The notes beneath the pieces were generated by a model. That model was not told where the DNA came from, did no database searches, and was given only the letters and a program-made list of their open reading frames with translations. Shown piece by piece: positions 25,507-34,293 of a DNA stretch of 56,326 nucleotides. Origin of the DNA: Sinanaerobacter chloroacetimidivorans. Lineage in GTDB: Bacteria > Bacillota > Clostridia > Peptostreptococcales > Anaerovoracaceae. The position numbers and the translations under genes were made by a program. Position 1 is the first letter of the stretch, and each line of letters begins with the position of its first letter. The stretch is taken from contig NZ_JAGSND010000023.1 of NCBI RefSeq assembly GCF_018128545.1, positions 1 to 56,326 of the forward strand, in the 5' to 3' direction.

Positions 25507-27579
25507 TTATTCTTTATACCCACATTCTGCATTGGAACACAGGTAACTTGTGGTTTTTGTCTTTTTTTCCATTAGTAATGAATTACAATTCGGGCATTTT
25601 TTATCAACCGGCTTATTCCAGTATAACTGATTGCATTCCGGGAATCCGCTGCAGCCATAAAAGACCCTTCCTTTTTTACTTTTCCTCGCCACGATATCCT
25701 TGCCGCAATTGGGACATTTGACATCAATTTTACTGATAATGGGCTTTGTGTTCTTACAGTCAGGATAACCGGAACAGGCAAGAAATTCGCCAAATCTGCC
25801 ATGTTTGATCGCCATCTGCTTACCGCACACTTCACAGATTTCATCCGTGAGTTCATCCTCAATGGTCACCTTTTCGATAGCCGAATCAGCTACTTCCAGT
25901 TCCTTTTCAAGCACGCCGTAAAAATCATGGATAATGTCTTTCCAATCGATATTTTTAACTTCCACATCGTCCAATTTATCTTCCAGCGCTGCCGTAAAGC
26001 CTGCGTCTACAATTTCATGGAAGTAGGTCTCCATTAGATCGGTAACGATAAAGCCAAGCTCCGTGGGTTTCAGCATTTTTTTCTCTCTGGTTATATATTT
26101 TCTTTCAATCAAAGTTGCAATAATCGGTGCATAGGTACTCGGTCTGCCAATATTCTTGTCCTCAAGATCCTTTACCAGCGCGGCTTCACTAAATCTGGAA
26201 GGAGGCTGTGTGAAGTTTTGTTCACTGAGTATATCCACCAATTTCAGCCGATCATTTTCTGTCAGCTGAGGCAGCATTTTCTCTTCGTCTTCCTCACTGG
26301 TGTTGTTATAGATTTTCAGATAGCCGTCAAACTTCAGTTTGGAGCCTGTTGCCCGAAACAGGTAATCCGAATTGACAATATCGGCACTGACACTGTCATA
26401 GACGGCCGGCGACATACGGCTGGCCACAAATCTCGACCAGATAAGCCGATACAGCATATATTGATCCTTCGTCAGGGAATCCTTGATCTCATCCGGATGT
26501 AAAGTTACAATACTGGGTCGTATAGCTTCATGAGCATCCTGCACATCCTTCTTTTTATTTGAAAAGCTGTTGTTGCCTAAATAGGCATCTGAAAAGTTTT
26601 CTTTGATGTATTCTGTTACAGCTGTTTGCGCTTCATCAGAGACTCTGACGGAATCCGTTCTGATATAGGTAACAAGACCCACAATTCCATGGCCCTTGAT
26701 TTCAATTCCTTCATAAAGCTGCTGAGCAACCAGCATCGTTTTCTTTGTATAGAAATTAAGCTTATTGGATGCTTCCTGCTGCAGACTGCTGGTAGTAAAG
26801 GGCGCGTTGGGTTTTTTCGTTCGTTCTTTTTCCTCTACCCTCTTTACCATAAAACCATTTTGGTCCAGTGCAGCTAAAATCTTATCTGCTTCTTCCTTGT
26901 TCGATATAGTTATTTTCTTTCCCTTATGTTCAATCAATTTTGCAGTAAAGTGCTTTTTCTTTTCCTTAGTTTTATTATCATCTGTCAGAACAGCTGAAAT
27001 ATTCCAGTATTCCTTAGGTTCAAATTCTAAAATGATCTTTTCTCTGTCGCAGATTATTTTTAATGCTGCGGATTGCACTCTTCCTGCGCTCAAGCCTCTG
27101 CGGATTTTTCTCCACAGCAAAGGACTGATCTTATACCCTACCAATCTATCCAATACCCTTCGGGCCTGCTGCGCATCCACAAGTTTTTTGTCGATGGCCC
27201 TTGGCTTTTTTACAGCATTCTGAATAGCCCCTTTGGTTATTTCATTAAAAACAATCCTGCAAGGTTCTTTTTCATCGATACCCAATAAATAAGCAATGTG
27301 CCAGGATATGGCCTCCCCTTCTCGGTCAGGGTCCGTTGCGAGATATACTTTGCCCGCATCTTTTGCCTCCTTCTTCATTGCTTTGATAATATCGCCCTTC
27401 CCTCTGATAGAAATATATTCAGGCTCAAAATTATTCTCAATGTTAATCCCAAGTTTACTTTTAGGCAGATCTCTAATGTGACCCACAGAAGCAACGACCT
27501 TATACTTGCTCCCAAGAAATTTACCAATGGTTTTTGCTTTTGACGGGGATTCTACAATCACTAGATTTTTATCGGCCAT
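25507..27579 (-). CDS. topA: DNA topoisomerase I
   Basis: This type IA topoisomerase relaxes negative supercoils. The start is the ATG at 27579 (MADKNLVIVESPSKAKT) with AAAGGAGG upstream; the frame extends 22 codons further without a site. The 690-residue protein has a TOPRIM domain at the N-terminus. The catalytic Tyr is in TYIRTDS at about residue 300. Three C-terminal zinc ribbons follow, each with paired CxxC motifs (CEVCGK, CPNCGK, CPNCNS), the last ending CGYKE. It lies between dprA and hslV. Confidence 0.97.
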   Translation of the reverse strand: MADKNLVIVESPSKAKTIGKFLGSKYKVVASVGHIRDLPKSKLGINIENNFEPEYISIRGKGDIIKAMKKEAKDAGKVYLATDPDREGEAISWHIAYLLGIDEKEPCRIVFNEITKGAIQNAVKKPRAIDKKLVDAQQARRVLDRLVGYKISPLLWRKIRRGLSAGRVQSAALKIICDREKIILEFEPKEYWNISAVLTDDNKTKEKKKHFTAKLIEHKGKKITISNKEEADKILAALDQNGFMVKRVEEKERTKKPNAPFTTSSLQQEASNKLNFYTKKTMLVAQQLYEGIEIKGHGIVGLVTYIRTDSVRVSDEAQTAVTEYIKENFSDAYLGNNSFSNKKKDVQDAHEAIRPSIVTLHPDEIKDSLTKDQYMLYRLIWSRFVASRMSPAVYDSVSADIVNSDYLFRATGSKLKFDGYLKIYNNTSEEDEEKMLPQLTENDRLKLVDILSEQNFTQPPSRFSEAALVKDLEDKNIGRPSTYAPIIATLIERKYITREKKMLKPTELGFIVTDLMETYFHEIVDAGFTAALEDKLDDVEVKNIDWKDIIHDFYGVLEKELEVADSAIEKVTIEDELTDEICEVCGKQMAIKHGRFGEFLACSGYPDCKNTKPIISKIDVKCPNCGKDIVARKSKKGRVFYGCSGFPECNQLYWNKPVDKKCPNCNSLLMEKKTKTTSYLCSNAECGYKE

Positions 27580-27634
27580 TTTGTAGCCTCCTTTTGTTTT
27601 GTTATTACAAGAACAGATTATATTTCCAAAATAT

Positions 27635-28498
27635 TTATTTTGCAATAAAAATTTTTCCTAAGGCGGTTTGAATCACACCTTTCATTTCCAAAATTGTTAC
27701 CAAAGCATTGATTTCCGAGGGTGCTCTACCTGTTTTTCTACAGAGCTCATCCGTCGTGATTTCCCCTTGACAGAACACGGCTTCATAGATCCTTTTCTCG
27801 TCCATGCCAAGCTTTTCTTTAAGTTTTTCTGTATGAAACCTCTTTGGGATTCCAAGATCCTCTATAATGTCATCAAAAATGATGAGTGGAGTCGCACCGT
27901 CTTTTATCAGTTTGTTGGCTCCGAAACTGTACATACTATTTATATTCCCTGGTAAGGCATAAATATTCCTGCCTTGTTCCGCTGCATATTCCGCAGTAAT
28001 TAACGAACCGCTGCTTAATCCGGCTTCTACAACAACCGTTCCAATGGAAATACCGCTAATGATCCGATTCCTCATGGGAAACCGATATGGCAGCGGATTG
28101 GTGCCCGGCTCATATTCAGATAAAAGAAGACCGTTCTCTGCAATTTGATCCATTAGCCTTTTATTGGATGCAGGATAACAGATGTCCACGCCGCAGCCTA
28201 AAACAGCAATGGTTTTCCCATTGGTTTCCAAAGCTCCTCTATGGGCGCACGAATCTATGCCTGCTGCCATGCCGCTGACCACTGCAATCTGGTATTCCGA
28301 CAATTTCTTTGCCAGTCCGTAGGCTGCCCATTTTCCATAGGGCGTGGCTTTTCTGGACCCCACCACAGCGATAGCCCTTTGATTCAGCAAAGAGACATCT
28401 CCTCTGCAATATAAGGCAGGCGGAGGATTCTCGATATGTTTCAAAATTTCAGGATATTCCTTGTCTGTTACAATAATCTTTTTTATGTCAAGCATCAC
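27635..28498 (-). CDS. dprA: DNA processing protein DprA (Smf)
   Basis: DprA binds incoming single-stranded DNA and loads RecA during transformation. The 287-residue protein is compact: the N-terminal SAM-like domain of longer homologues is reduced to about 30 residues. The Rossmann core carries VVGSRKATPYG, VSGMAAGIDSCAHRGAL and GCGVDICYP. A winged-helix domain (about 225-287) closes the protein. It sits 5 nt after yifB and 55 nt before topA. The only other competence-type gene here is yifB/comM, so natural transformation is not shown. Confidence 0.94.
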   Translation of the reverse strand: MMLDIKKIIVTDKEYPEILKHIENPPPALYCRGDVSLLNQRAIAVVGSRKATPYGKWAAYGLAKKLSEYQIAVVSGMAAGIDSCAHRGALETNGKTIAVLGCGVDICYPASNKRLMDQIAENGLLLSEYEPGTNPLPYRFPMRNRIISGISIGTVVVEAGLSSGSLITAEYAAEQGRNIYALPGNINSMYSFGANKLIKDGATPLIIFDDIIEDLGIPKRFHTEKLKEKLGMDEKRIYEAVFCQGEITTDELCRKTGRAPSEINALVTILEMKGVIQTALGKIFIAK

Positions 28499-28503
28499 GC
28501 AAT

Positions 28504-30114
28504 TTACAACCCCCTGAACATTTTATCCAGACTGCGGTACTGAATGGCTTCTGCAATATGGTTTTGCCCGATATTCTGTTTTTCTTCCATGTCGGCTATG
28601 GTTCTTGCCAGTCTGATAATTTTATGGTATGCCCTGGCACTTAAAGACAGTTTCTTATATGCAATCTCCAGCAGCGCTTTTGATTCCTTATCCATGGCGC
28701 AATATTTCTTCATAAGCCTGGCAGTAAGCTGCGAATTATAGGAGATTTCTTCGTTTTTATATCTTTCCAGCTGTATCTTTCTGGCTGTCTCGACTTCTAG
28801 TCTCATACGTCCGGAATCTTTTACGGAGGCACCTGAAAAACAGGTATGATCGCCTCCTGAACCTCCGCGATAATCTCCATCCGAGCAGCCTGCATAAGAT
28901 CCATCCGAGCAGTCTGACAAATCCTGATACGGTACCGGCATAATTTCGATATGCATATCCATTCTGTCCAGCAGCGGCCCTGACAGTTTAGAAAGATATT
29001 GTCTAATCTGCTGTATGCTGCAGGTGCATTCGTGTGTCGGATCTCCATAAAATCCGCAGGGGCAGGGATTCATACTGGCAAGCAGCATAATTTTAGAAGG
29101 GTAGGTAACGGTTCCTTTTACACGAGAAATAGTGACTTGTTCATCCTCTAAGGGCTGTCTCAGCATTTCCAGTACAGATCTATTGAACTCCGGCAGTTCA
29201 TCTAAAAACAGGACACCAAAATGGGCCAGGGAAACCTCTCCCGGCTTCGGATGGCTGCCTCCTCCCACTAATGCGGCAGCAGAAATGGTGTGGTGCGGAG
29301 AACGGAATGGTCTTTCCGTAATCAACGGTTTCTTTTCTGAAAGCTCTCCTGCGATACTATAGATTTTCGTAACTTCCAGCTTTTCTTCATAAGTGAGGCT
29401 TGGAAGAATTCCGGGGACTCTTCGCGCCATCATGGTTTTTCCTGCTCCCGGAGGACCGATCAACAATACATTATGAGAGGCCGCCGCTGCAATTTGCAGT
29501 GCCCTTTTAACCGTTTCCTGACCTGCCACATCCGCAAAATCAGTCTCCGGATTTTGTTGGATTTCTATTGCGCTTTGATGATTCTCATAGGGAAAAATCC
29601 TGTTTCTGGTCATCATATGTTCCAAGATTTCTTTTAAATGTGTTACCGGATACAGGCAAATGTCGCCAATGACAGAAGCTTCTTTTGCATTGGAAGCCGG
29701 AAGGATTACTTTTTTGATTCCATGTTTACGCAGGCCCATTACCAGAGGCAGTGCTCCGTTAATTCGATTGACACTGCCGTCCAGTGATAATTCTCCGAGA
29801 AAAGCGTACTCTTTCATTTTTTCTTCTTTAATATATCCCATTGATATCATGACGCCCATGGCAATGGGCAGATCAAAATGGGTGCCTTCTTTTTTGGTTG
29901 CTGCAGGCGCCAGATTGATGGTAATCCTTTTGGCAGGAAAATGATAGCCGGAATTCAGGATGGCAGTTCTGATCCTTTCCTTTGCTTCCCTGACGGAAAG
30001 ATCGGGAAGTCCCACTACGGTAAAGGCAGGCAGACCCGGTGAAAGATCGGTTTCCACAGTGACAACTTCCGAAGAAAGTCCTTGCAATACGCCGGTTTTT
30101 ACTTGTGAATACAT
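28504..30114 (-). CDS. comM: YifB/ComM-type Mg-chelatase-like AAA+ ATPase
   Basis: Proteins of this family (ComM in transformable Gram-negatives) are hexameric helicases that extend heteroduplex DNA. The 536 residues include an N-terminal Lon-protease-like fold with GLPDLSVREAKERIR, a Walker A LIGPPGAGKT (about 218-227), a Walker B LFLDELPEF and a C-terminal Mg-chelatase helical domain. Oddity: residues about 397-430 hold an insertion made of 8-residue repeats (CSDGSYAG, CSDGDYRG, then a decayed third) absent from the family norm. It lies between yraN and dprA. Confidence 0.93.
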   Translation of the reverse strand: MYSQVKTGVLQGLSSEVVTVETDLSPGLPAFTVVGLPDLSVREAKERIRTAILNSGYHFPAKRITINLAPAATKKEGTHFDLPIAMGVMISMGYIKEEKMKEYAFLGELSLDGSVNRINGALPLVMGLRKHGIKKVILPASNAKEASVIGDICLYPVTHLKEILEHMMTRNRIFPYENHQSAIEIQQNPETDFADVAGQETVKRALQIAAAASHNVLLIGPPGAGKTMMARRVPGILPSLTYEEKLEVTKIYSIAGELSEKKPLITERPFRSPHHTISAAALVGGGSHPKPGEVSLAHFGVLFLDELPEFNRSVLEMLRQPLEDEQVTISRVKGTVTYPSKIMLLASMNPCPCGFYGDPTHECTCSIQQIRQYLSKLSGPLLDRMDMHIEIMPVPYQDLSDCSDGSYAGCSDGDYRGGSGGDHTCFSGASVKDSGRMRLEVETARKIQLERYKNEEISYNSQLTARLMKKYCAMDKESKALLEIAYKKLSLSARAYHKIIRLARTIADMEEKQNIGQNHIAEAIQYRSLDKMFRGL

Positions 30115-30142
30115 AATTTTCTACCTCATTTTCCAAGAGACT

Positions 30143-30484
30143 CTAAAGGATATTCTTCAGATGACGGATATAAGCTTGTCCGCCTTTTACAAGGATCTCG
30201 ATAGAATCAATTCTGATTTCCTGATTAAAGCTATGATGAAGCATATTATAGTAGGCAGCTGTTTTTAGGATGTGCTGTTTTTTCGTATAATTGATAGCTT
30301 CGCAGGGCAATCCGTAATCTACTCTCTTTCTGGATTTTACTTCGATAAATACCTGAACGGATCCATCCCTGGCAATAATATCAATTTCACCTGCCCTGCA
30401 TCTGAAATTCCTTCCCAGAATCTCATAACCTCTATTCTTTAAATACTTTACCGCTACCTCTTCTCCCCAATATCCAAACAACAT
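30143..30484 (-). CDS. YraN family (UPF0102) endonuclease-like protein
   Basis: This small protein has the Holliday-junction-resolvase-like PD-(D/E)xK fold; its function is unproven. I prefer the ATG at 30484 (MLFGYWGEE), 8 nt from AAAGGGG, over the TTG two codons upstream. The 113 residues contain NFRCRAGEIDIIARD and VFIEVKSR, with the conserved Glu, Asp, Glu and Lys of the fold. It is the first gene of the yraN-yifB-dprA-topA run. Confidence 0.9.
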   Translation of the reverse strand: MLFGYWGEEVAVKYLKNRGYEILGRNFRCRAGEIDIIARDGSVQVFIEVKSRKRVDYGLPCEAINYTKKQHILKTAAYYNMLHHSFNQEIRIDSIEILVKGGQAYIRHLKNIL

Positions 30485-30611
30485 CTGCAAAACCCCTTTT
30501 ATTTAATATATTACATATTATTACATTTTTATATTAATTTGTCAATCATTTCCTGAGCGGCTTACACGGAGTTACACCGCGGCTTATACATTAGCGCAGC
30601 GGTAAAGTAAA

Positions 30612-30645
30612 AGCCAGCTAACGGCATCCTCCGTATCAGCTGGCT
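30612..30645 (-). terminator. Terminator after the MBL-fold hydrolase
   Basis: AGCCAGCT and AGCTGGCT form an 8-bp stem with an inner GG/CC. On the minus strand it is followed by TTTACTTTA. It lies 40 nt past the hydrolase stop. Confidence 0.7.
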
Positions 30646-30684
30646 CATATCTTTTTATTCTGGGATTTATTGTACGATATCCTG

Positions 30685-31278
30685 TTACTCTACAATATCC
30701 AAAAATTCCTGGTTATATTTTCGAACATACTTCATATTGCAGGAATCCCCGTGTCCCGGGTAAATGTGAATATCATTGCTCCATTTGTCGATGATATTCC
30801 GGATGGTATTTTCCATTTCGGCAGGTGACCCGTCGCTTAAATCCGTTCTGCCCAAATCGACGTTAAATATGGTGTCACCTGTAAAAGCGAGCTTGCTTTC
30901 CTCTGAATAGTAACATACGCTGCCCATTGTATGGCCCGGCGTATGAATAACCTTGATTTCCTCCTGATCCAGCATAATTGTATCTCCATGCTCCAGCATA
31001 ACCTCCACCGGCCTTTTATATTCGTCACAATCCGCTCTGTGAAGATACAGCGGACAGCCCGTTTCTGCCTTGATCTTTTCCACACCGCCCACATGATCAT
31101 AATGATGATGCGTCAAAAGAATCCCCTTTATAGACAGGTCCAGGTCCTTTACTGTCTCCAAAAATTTTTCGCCTTGATAACCAGGGTCTATGATATAACA
31201 GGCTCCTCCCTTTTCATGAAAGATGATGTATCCATTGCTTTCAAGATTTCCGCCGATCAATCGCTTTATTTTCATCAT
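30685..31278 (-). CDS. MBL-fold metallohydrolase (glyoxalase II-like)
   Basis: This is a predicted binuclear zinc hydrolase, probably acting on thioesters or similar small substrates. The start is the ATG at 31278, 7 nt after AAGGGGAG; the ATG at 31296 overlaps that site. The 197 residues carry THHHYDHVGG (the HxHxDH motif), HTPGHTMGS, FTGDTIF and a C-terminal YPGHGD, a full set of metal ligands. It lacks the C-terminal helical substrate domain of true glyoxalase II, so it belongs to the short group often annotated YcbL-like. It stands alone. Confidence 0.88.
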   Translation of the reverse strand: MMKIKRLIGGNLESNGYIIFHEKGGACYIIDPGYQGEKFLETVKDLDLSIKGILLTHHHYDHVGGVEKIKAETGCPLYLHRADCDEYKRPVEVMLEHGDTIMLDQEEIKVIHTPGHTMGSVCYYSEESKLAFTGDTIFNVDLGRTDLSDGSPAEMENTIRNIIDKWSNDIHIYPGHGDSCNMKYVRKYNQEFLDIVE

Positions 31279-31369
31279 TACTTTGCTCCCCTTCATCTCT
31301 GTTTTTGATATTGATTTGTAATTCTGCCCTATTATTTTAGCCTATTTTATCAATAATAACAAATACATA

Positions 31370-31397
31370 TTGCTTTCAATTAAAATAGTGGTACAAT
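31370..31397 (+). promoter_or_regulatory. Promoter for the trk cluster
   Basis: TTGCTT (31370-31375), a 16-nt spacer and an extended -10 TGGTACAAT (TACAAT at 31392-31397) lie about 45 nt before trkA. Confidence 0.6.
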
Positions 31398-31440
31398 ATT
31401 GTTTATTATCATTATACATATCCAAAAGAAGGGAAGCAAA

Positions 31441-32805
31441 ATGAAAGTCGCAATCGTTGGTGCAGGTAAGTTAGGCATTAAAATTACGGAAGCACTCCTT
31501 GGCGGAGACCATTCTGTTTTAATTATAGATAAAAATGAAGCATTATTGCAGAAATTAGGATCGCAAATGGATCTTATGACCGTGGCAGGCAATGCAAAAC
31601 AAATCAGCCTGCTGGAGAATATTGGTATCGATTCCTATGACTTTTTGATTTCGGCTACCAATTCAGATGAAAAAAATATTGTCATTTGTTCCTTTGCAAA
31701 AAAACTGGGCTGCAAAAAGGTTATCGCGCGAGTTCGTGACCCTGAGCATATGAATCAGCTTGACTTTATTAAAGATACCATGGACATCGATTATATTGTC
31801 AACCCGGATCTGTCCATCACCATTGAAATCTATAAATTCTTGGTGGAAAAGTACACTTTGAGCAATGGTATTTTTTCCAGCGGTAAAATATCTCTTATTG
31901 AATTTCTTTCAGACAAAATGCCTGAATTAATTGACAAAAAGATTAGTGAGATAACAGGTATCCTGATAAATATGCTGGTGGTTGCCATCTCCAGGAACGG
32001 CAAGGTTATCATTCCTAAAAAGGATACTGTTATTATAAAAGAAGATATTTTATATGTAGTGGGTGCAAAGAATCCCATCATGAAACTCAATGCCAAGGTT
32101 CATGAGAAAGGTAAATATACAAATCTGCAAAAGGTAATGATTATTGGCGGCGGTAAAACGGGCCTTTACCTGGCACAGAAGCTTTCTGAATTTGGCGTTT
32201 CCGTCAAAATCATTGAAAAAGAAAAAGCACGCTGCCAATATCTGTCGGCCCATCTTGATGATGTTCTTGTTTTGTATGGGGATGCTACGGATTTAAATCT
32301 TCTTGAAGAAGAAAACATTGATGAAATGGATGCGGTGGTAACAGCCACCGGCTTTGACGAAGAAAACCTGCTCTTGGCATTGATGGCAAAGAAGCATGGC
32401 ATTGAAGACGTCATTGCTAAGGTGAGCAGAGAAAGCTATGCCAGTCTGATAGAAAGCATGGGCATTGATATGGCCTTGAACCCATTGGATATGACTGCAA
32501 GCCACATCCTCAGGTTTATACAGGGATCTAAGCGCGTTATTTCCTCTCAGCTTATACAAGGGCAGGCAGAAGTCATAGAAATTATCGCAGATGAACATAT
32601 GAAACTGACAGGAAAGCCTATCAGTCATTTAGACTTGCCTGACGGTGCCATTATCGCTGCGATTCACCGCGGCACGGATGTGGTCATGCCAAACGAAAGC
32701 ACCGAGATTGAAAATAATGACCGTGTGATTATAATTTGTCTTCTTTCCGATATTCCCGTATTGGAAAAACTTCTTCGGTCAGGCAGAACCGGCTTCTTTA
32801 AATAG
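31441..32805 (+). CDS. trkA: Trk system potassium uptake regulatory protein TrkA
   Basis: TrkA is the cytoplasmic nucleotide-binding ring that gates TrkH. The ATG at 31441 has GAAGGGAAG upstream, giving 454 residues. Two tandem RCK units are visible. Each begins with a Rossmann NAD-binding strand (VGAGKLGIKITEALL at about residue 6 and IGGGKTGLYLAQKL at about 231). Each is followed by a TrkA_C domain (about 140-220 and 365-450). It is followed by two trkH genes, so one regulator may serve two channels. Confidence 0.95.
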   Translation: MKVAIVGAGKLGIKITEALLGGDHSVLIIDKNEALLQKLGSQMDLMTVAGNAKQISLLENIGIDSYDFLISATNSDEKNIVICSFAKKLGCKKVIARVRDPEHMNQLDFIKDTMDIDYIVNPDLSITIEIYKFLVEKYTLSNGIFSSGKISLIEFLSDKMPELIDKKISEITGILINMLVVAISRNGKVIIPKKDTVIIKEDILYVVGAKNPIMKLNAKVHEKGKYTNLQKVMIIGGGKTGLYLAQKLSEFGVSVKIIEKEKARCQYLSAHLDDVLVLYGDATDLNLLEEENIDEMDAVVTATGFDEENLLLALMAKKHGIEDVIAKVSRESYASLIESMGIDMALNPLDMTASHILRFIQGSKRVISSQLIQGQAEVIEIIADEHMKLTGKPISHLDLPDGAIIAAIHRGTDVVMPNESTEIENNDRVIIICLLSDIPVLEKLLRSGRTGFFK

Positions 32806-32822
32806 AAGGAGAATACGAAATC

Positions 32823-34283
32823 ATGATTCTGAATCATAGAGCTATTGCAAAACTTGCTGGAATCATTATCACCATGCTGGGTATTTTAATGCTTCCTTCA
32901 TGGATTGTCTCTTTAATTTATAAGGAATTTGATGCTGTCAATGCCTTTACGGCTGTGATCATTCCCTTGATTCTGTTAGGATCGTTTATATCCTTCAAGA
33001 TAAAAGTGGATTCCGATCATTTAAAGGTTCGGGACGGTTTTGCCATCGTATTTTTATGCTGGATGCTTGCCTCTTTTTTTGGTTCTCTTCCATTCATCAT
33101 TTCCGGCTATATTCCCAATTTTTTTGATGCTTTTTTTGAAACTGCTTCCGGCTTTACAACTACCGGAAGCACCATTCTTACGGATATCGAAAAATTGCCG
33201 AAAGGTCTTCTTTTTTGGCGTTCCTTTACCCACTGGCTTGGCGGAATGGGTATTCTTGTATTTGCAATTGCACTTCTTCCTGCGTTGGGAATCGGCGGTC
33301 AGAAGATTATCAAAGCAGAAACCACAGGCCCTATTTTCGGAAAAGTAACTTCCAGAATATCGGATAGTTCCAAGATCCTTTATCTAATATATATAGGTCT
33401 CAGCGTTATTGAGGTTATGTTGCTCATGCTGGGTGAAATGAGCCTCTATGACGCCTTGATTCATACCTTCGGATCTATTGGAACAGGCGGTTTTTCCAAC
33501 TATAATGACAGTATAGCCCATTTTGACAGTGTCTATATCGACGTTGTTCTCTCCGTCTTTATGCTGTTGGCCGGAACCAATTTTACACTGTTCTATTTGG
33601 TACTCCGAGGGCACTGGCGGGACTTTTTCAAGGATAGCGAACTACGATTCTATTTTTTGATTGTCGTTTCGGCCATCTTGTTCATAACTTTTGATTTATG
33701 GATCAGAGAGATTTATACTTTCGGCGGTTCCATCAGGTATTCTCTCTTTCAAAGTATATCCATCCTGACCACAACAGGTTTTATGACGGCTGATTTTGAT
33801 TTATGGCCTAGTTTCAGTAAAATGATCCTCTTTATCCTCATGTTTATCGGAGGATGTTCCTCCTCCACCAGCGGAGGAATGAAGGTTATCCGAATTTTAA
33901 TATTGCTGAAAATGGTGAAAAGAGGGTTCGCTTTACGCTTGCATCCCAGAGCCGTTGTACCGGTAAAACTGGGAGGAAAAGTCATATCTGCAAACACGGT
34001 TTCTGCCGTTACCAGTTTTTCCATTGCCTATTTCGGGCTTTTTTTCCTTGGAATGATTCTGTTATCCCTGGACAATTTTGATTTGCTGACGACGGTCAGC
34101 GCAGTGGCTGCCTGTCTTGGGAATATCGGTCCGGGCTTTCATCTGGTAGGGCCTATTTTAAATTATAGCATTTTTTCCGACTTTGCTAAGCTGCTCTTAA
34201 CGATACTAATGCTTGTAGGCCGTTTGGAATTATTTACTATAATTTTGCTGTTTACAAGACAATTCTGGAATCCGGATAAGTGA
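32823..34283 (+). CDS. trkH: Potassium transporter TrkH (first copy)
   Basis: TrkH is the membrane channel subunit of the Trk K+ uptake system. The 486-residue protein has four pseudo-repeats, each with a re-entrant pore loop: SGFTTTGST, IGTGGFSN, TTGFMTAD and LGNIGPGF supply the four selectivity glycines. GAAGGAGAA precedes the ATG, 17 nt after trkA. It is clearly a paralogue of the next gene with the same length and the same pore positions, but the two differ widely in sequence. Confidence 0.95.
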   Translation: MILNHRAIAKLAGIIITMLGILMLPSWIVSLIYKEFDAVNAFTAVIIPLILLGSFISFKIKVDSDHLKVRDGFAIVFLCWMLASFFGSLPFIISGYIPNFFDAFFETASGFTTTGSTILTDIEKLPKGLLFWRSFTHWLGGMGILVFAIALLPALGIGGQKIIKAETTGPIFGKVTSRISDSSKILYLIYIGLSVIEVMLLMLGEMSLYDALIHTFGSIGTGGFSNYNDSIAHFDSVYIDVVLSVFMLLAGTNFTLFYLVLRGHWRDFFKDSELRFYFLIVVSAILFITFDLWIREIYTFGGSIRYSLFQSISILTTTGFMTADFDLWPSFSKMILFILMFIGGCSSSTSGGMKVIRILILLKMVKRGFALRLHPRAVVPVKLGGKVISANTVSAVTSFSIAYFGLFFLGMILLSLDNFDLLTTVSAVAACLGNIGPGFHLVGPILNYSIFSDFAKLLLTILMLVGRLELFTIILLFTRQFWNPDK

Positions 34284-34293
34284 GGTTTGATTT

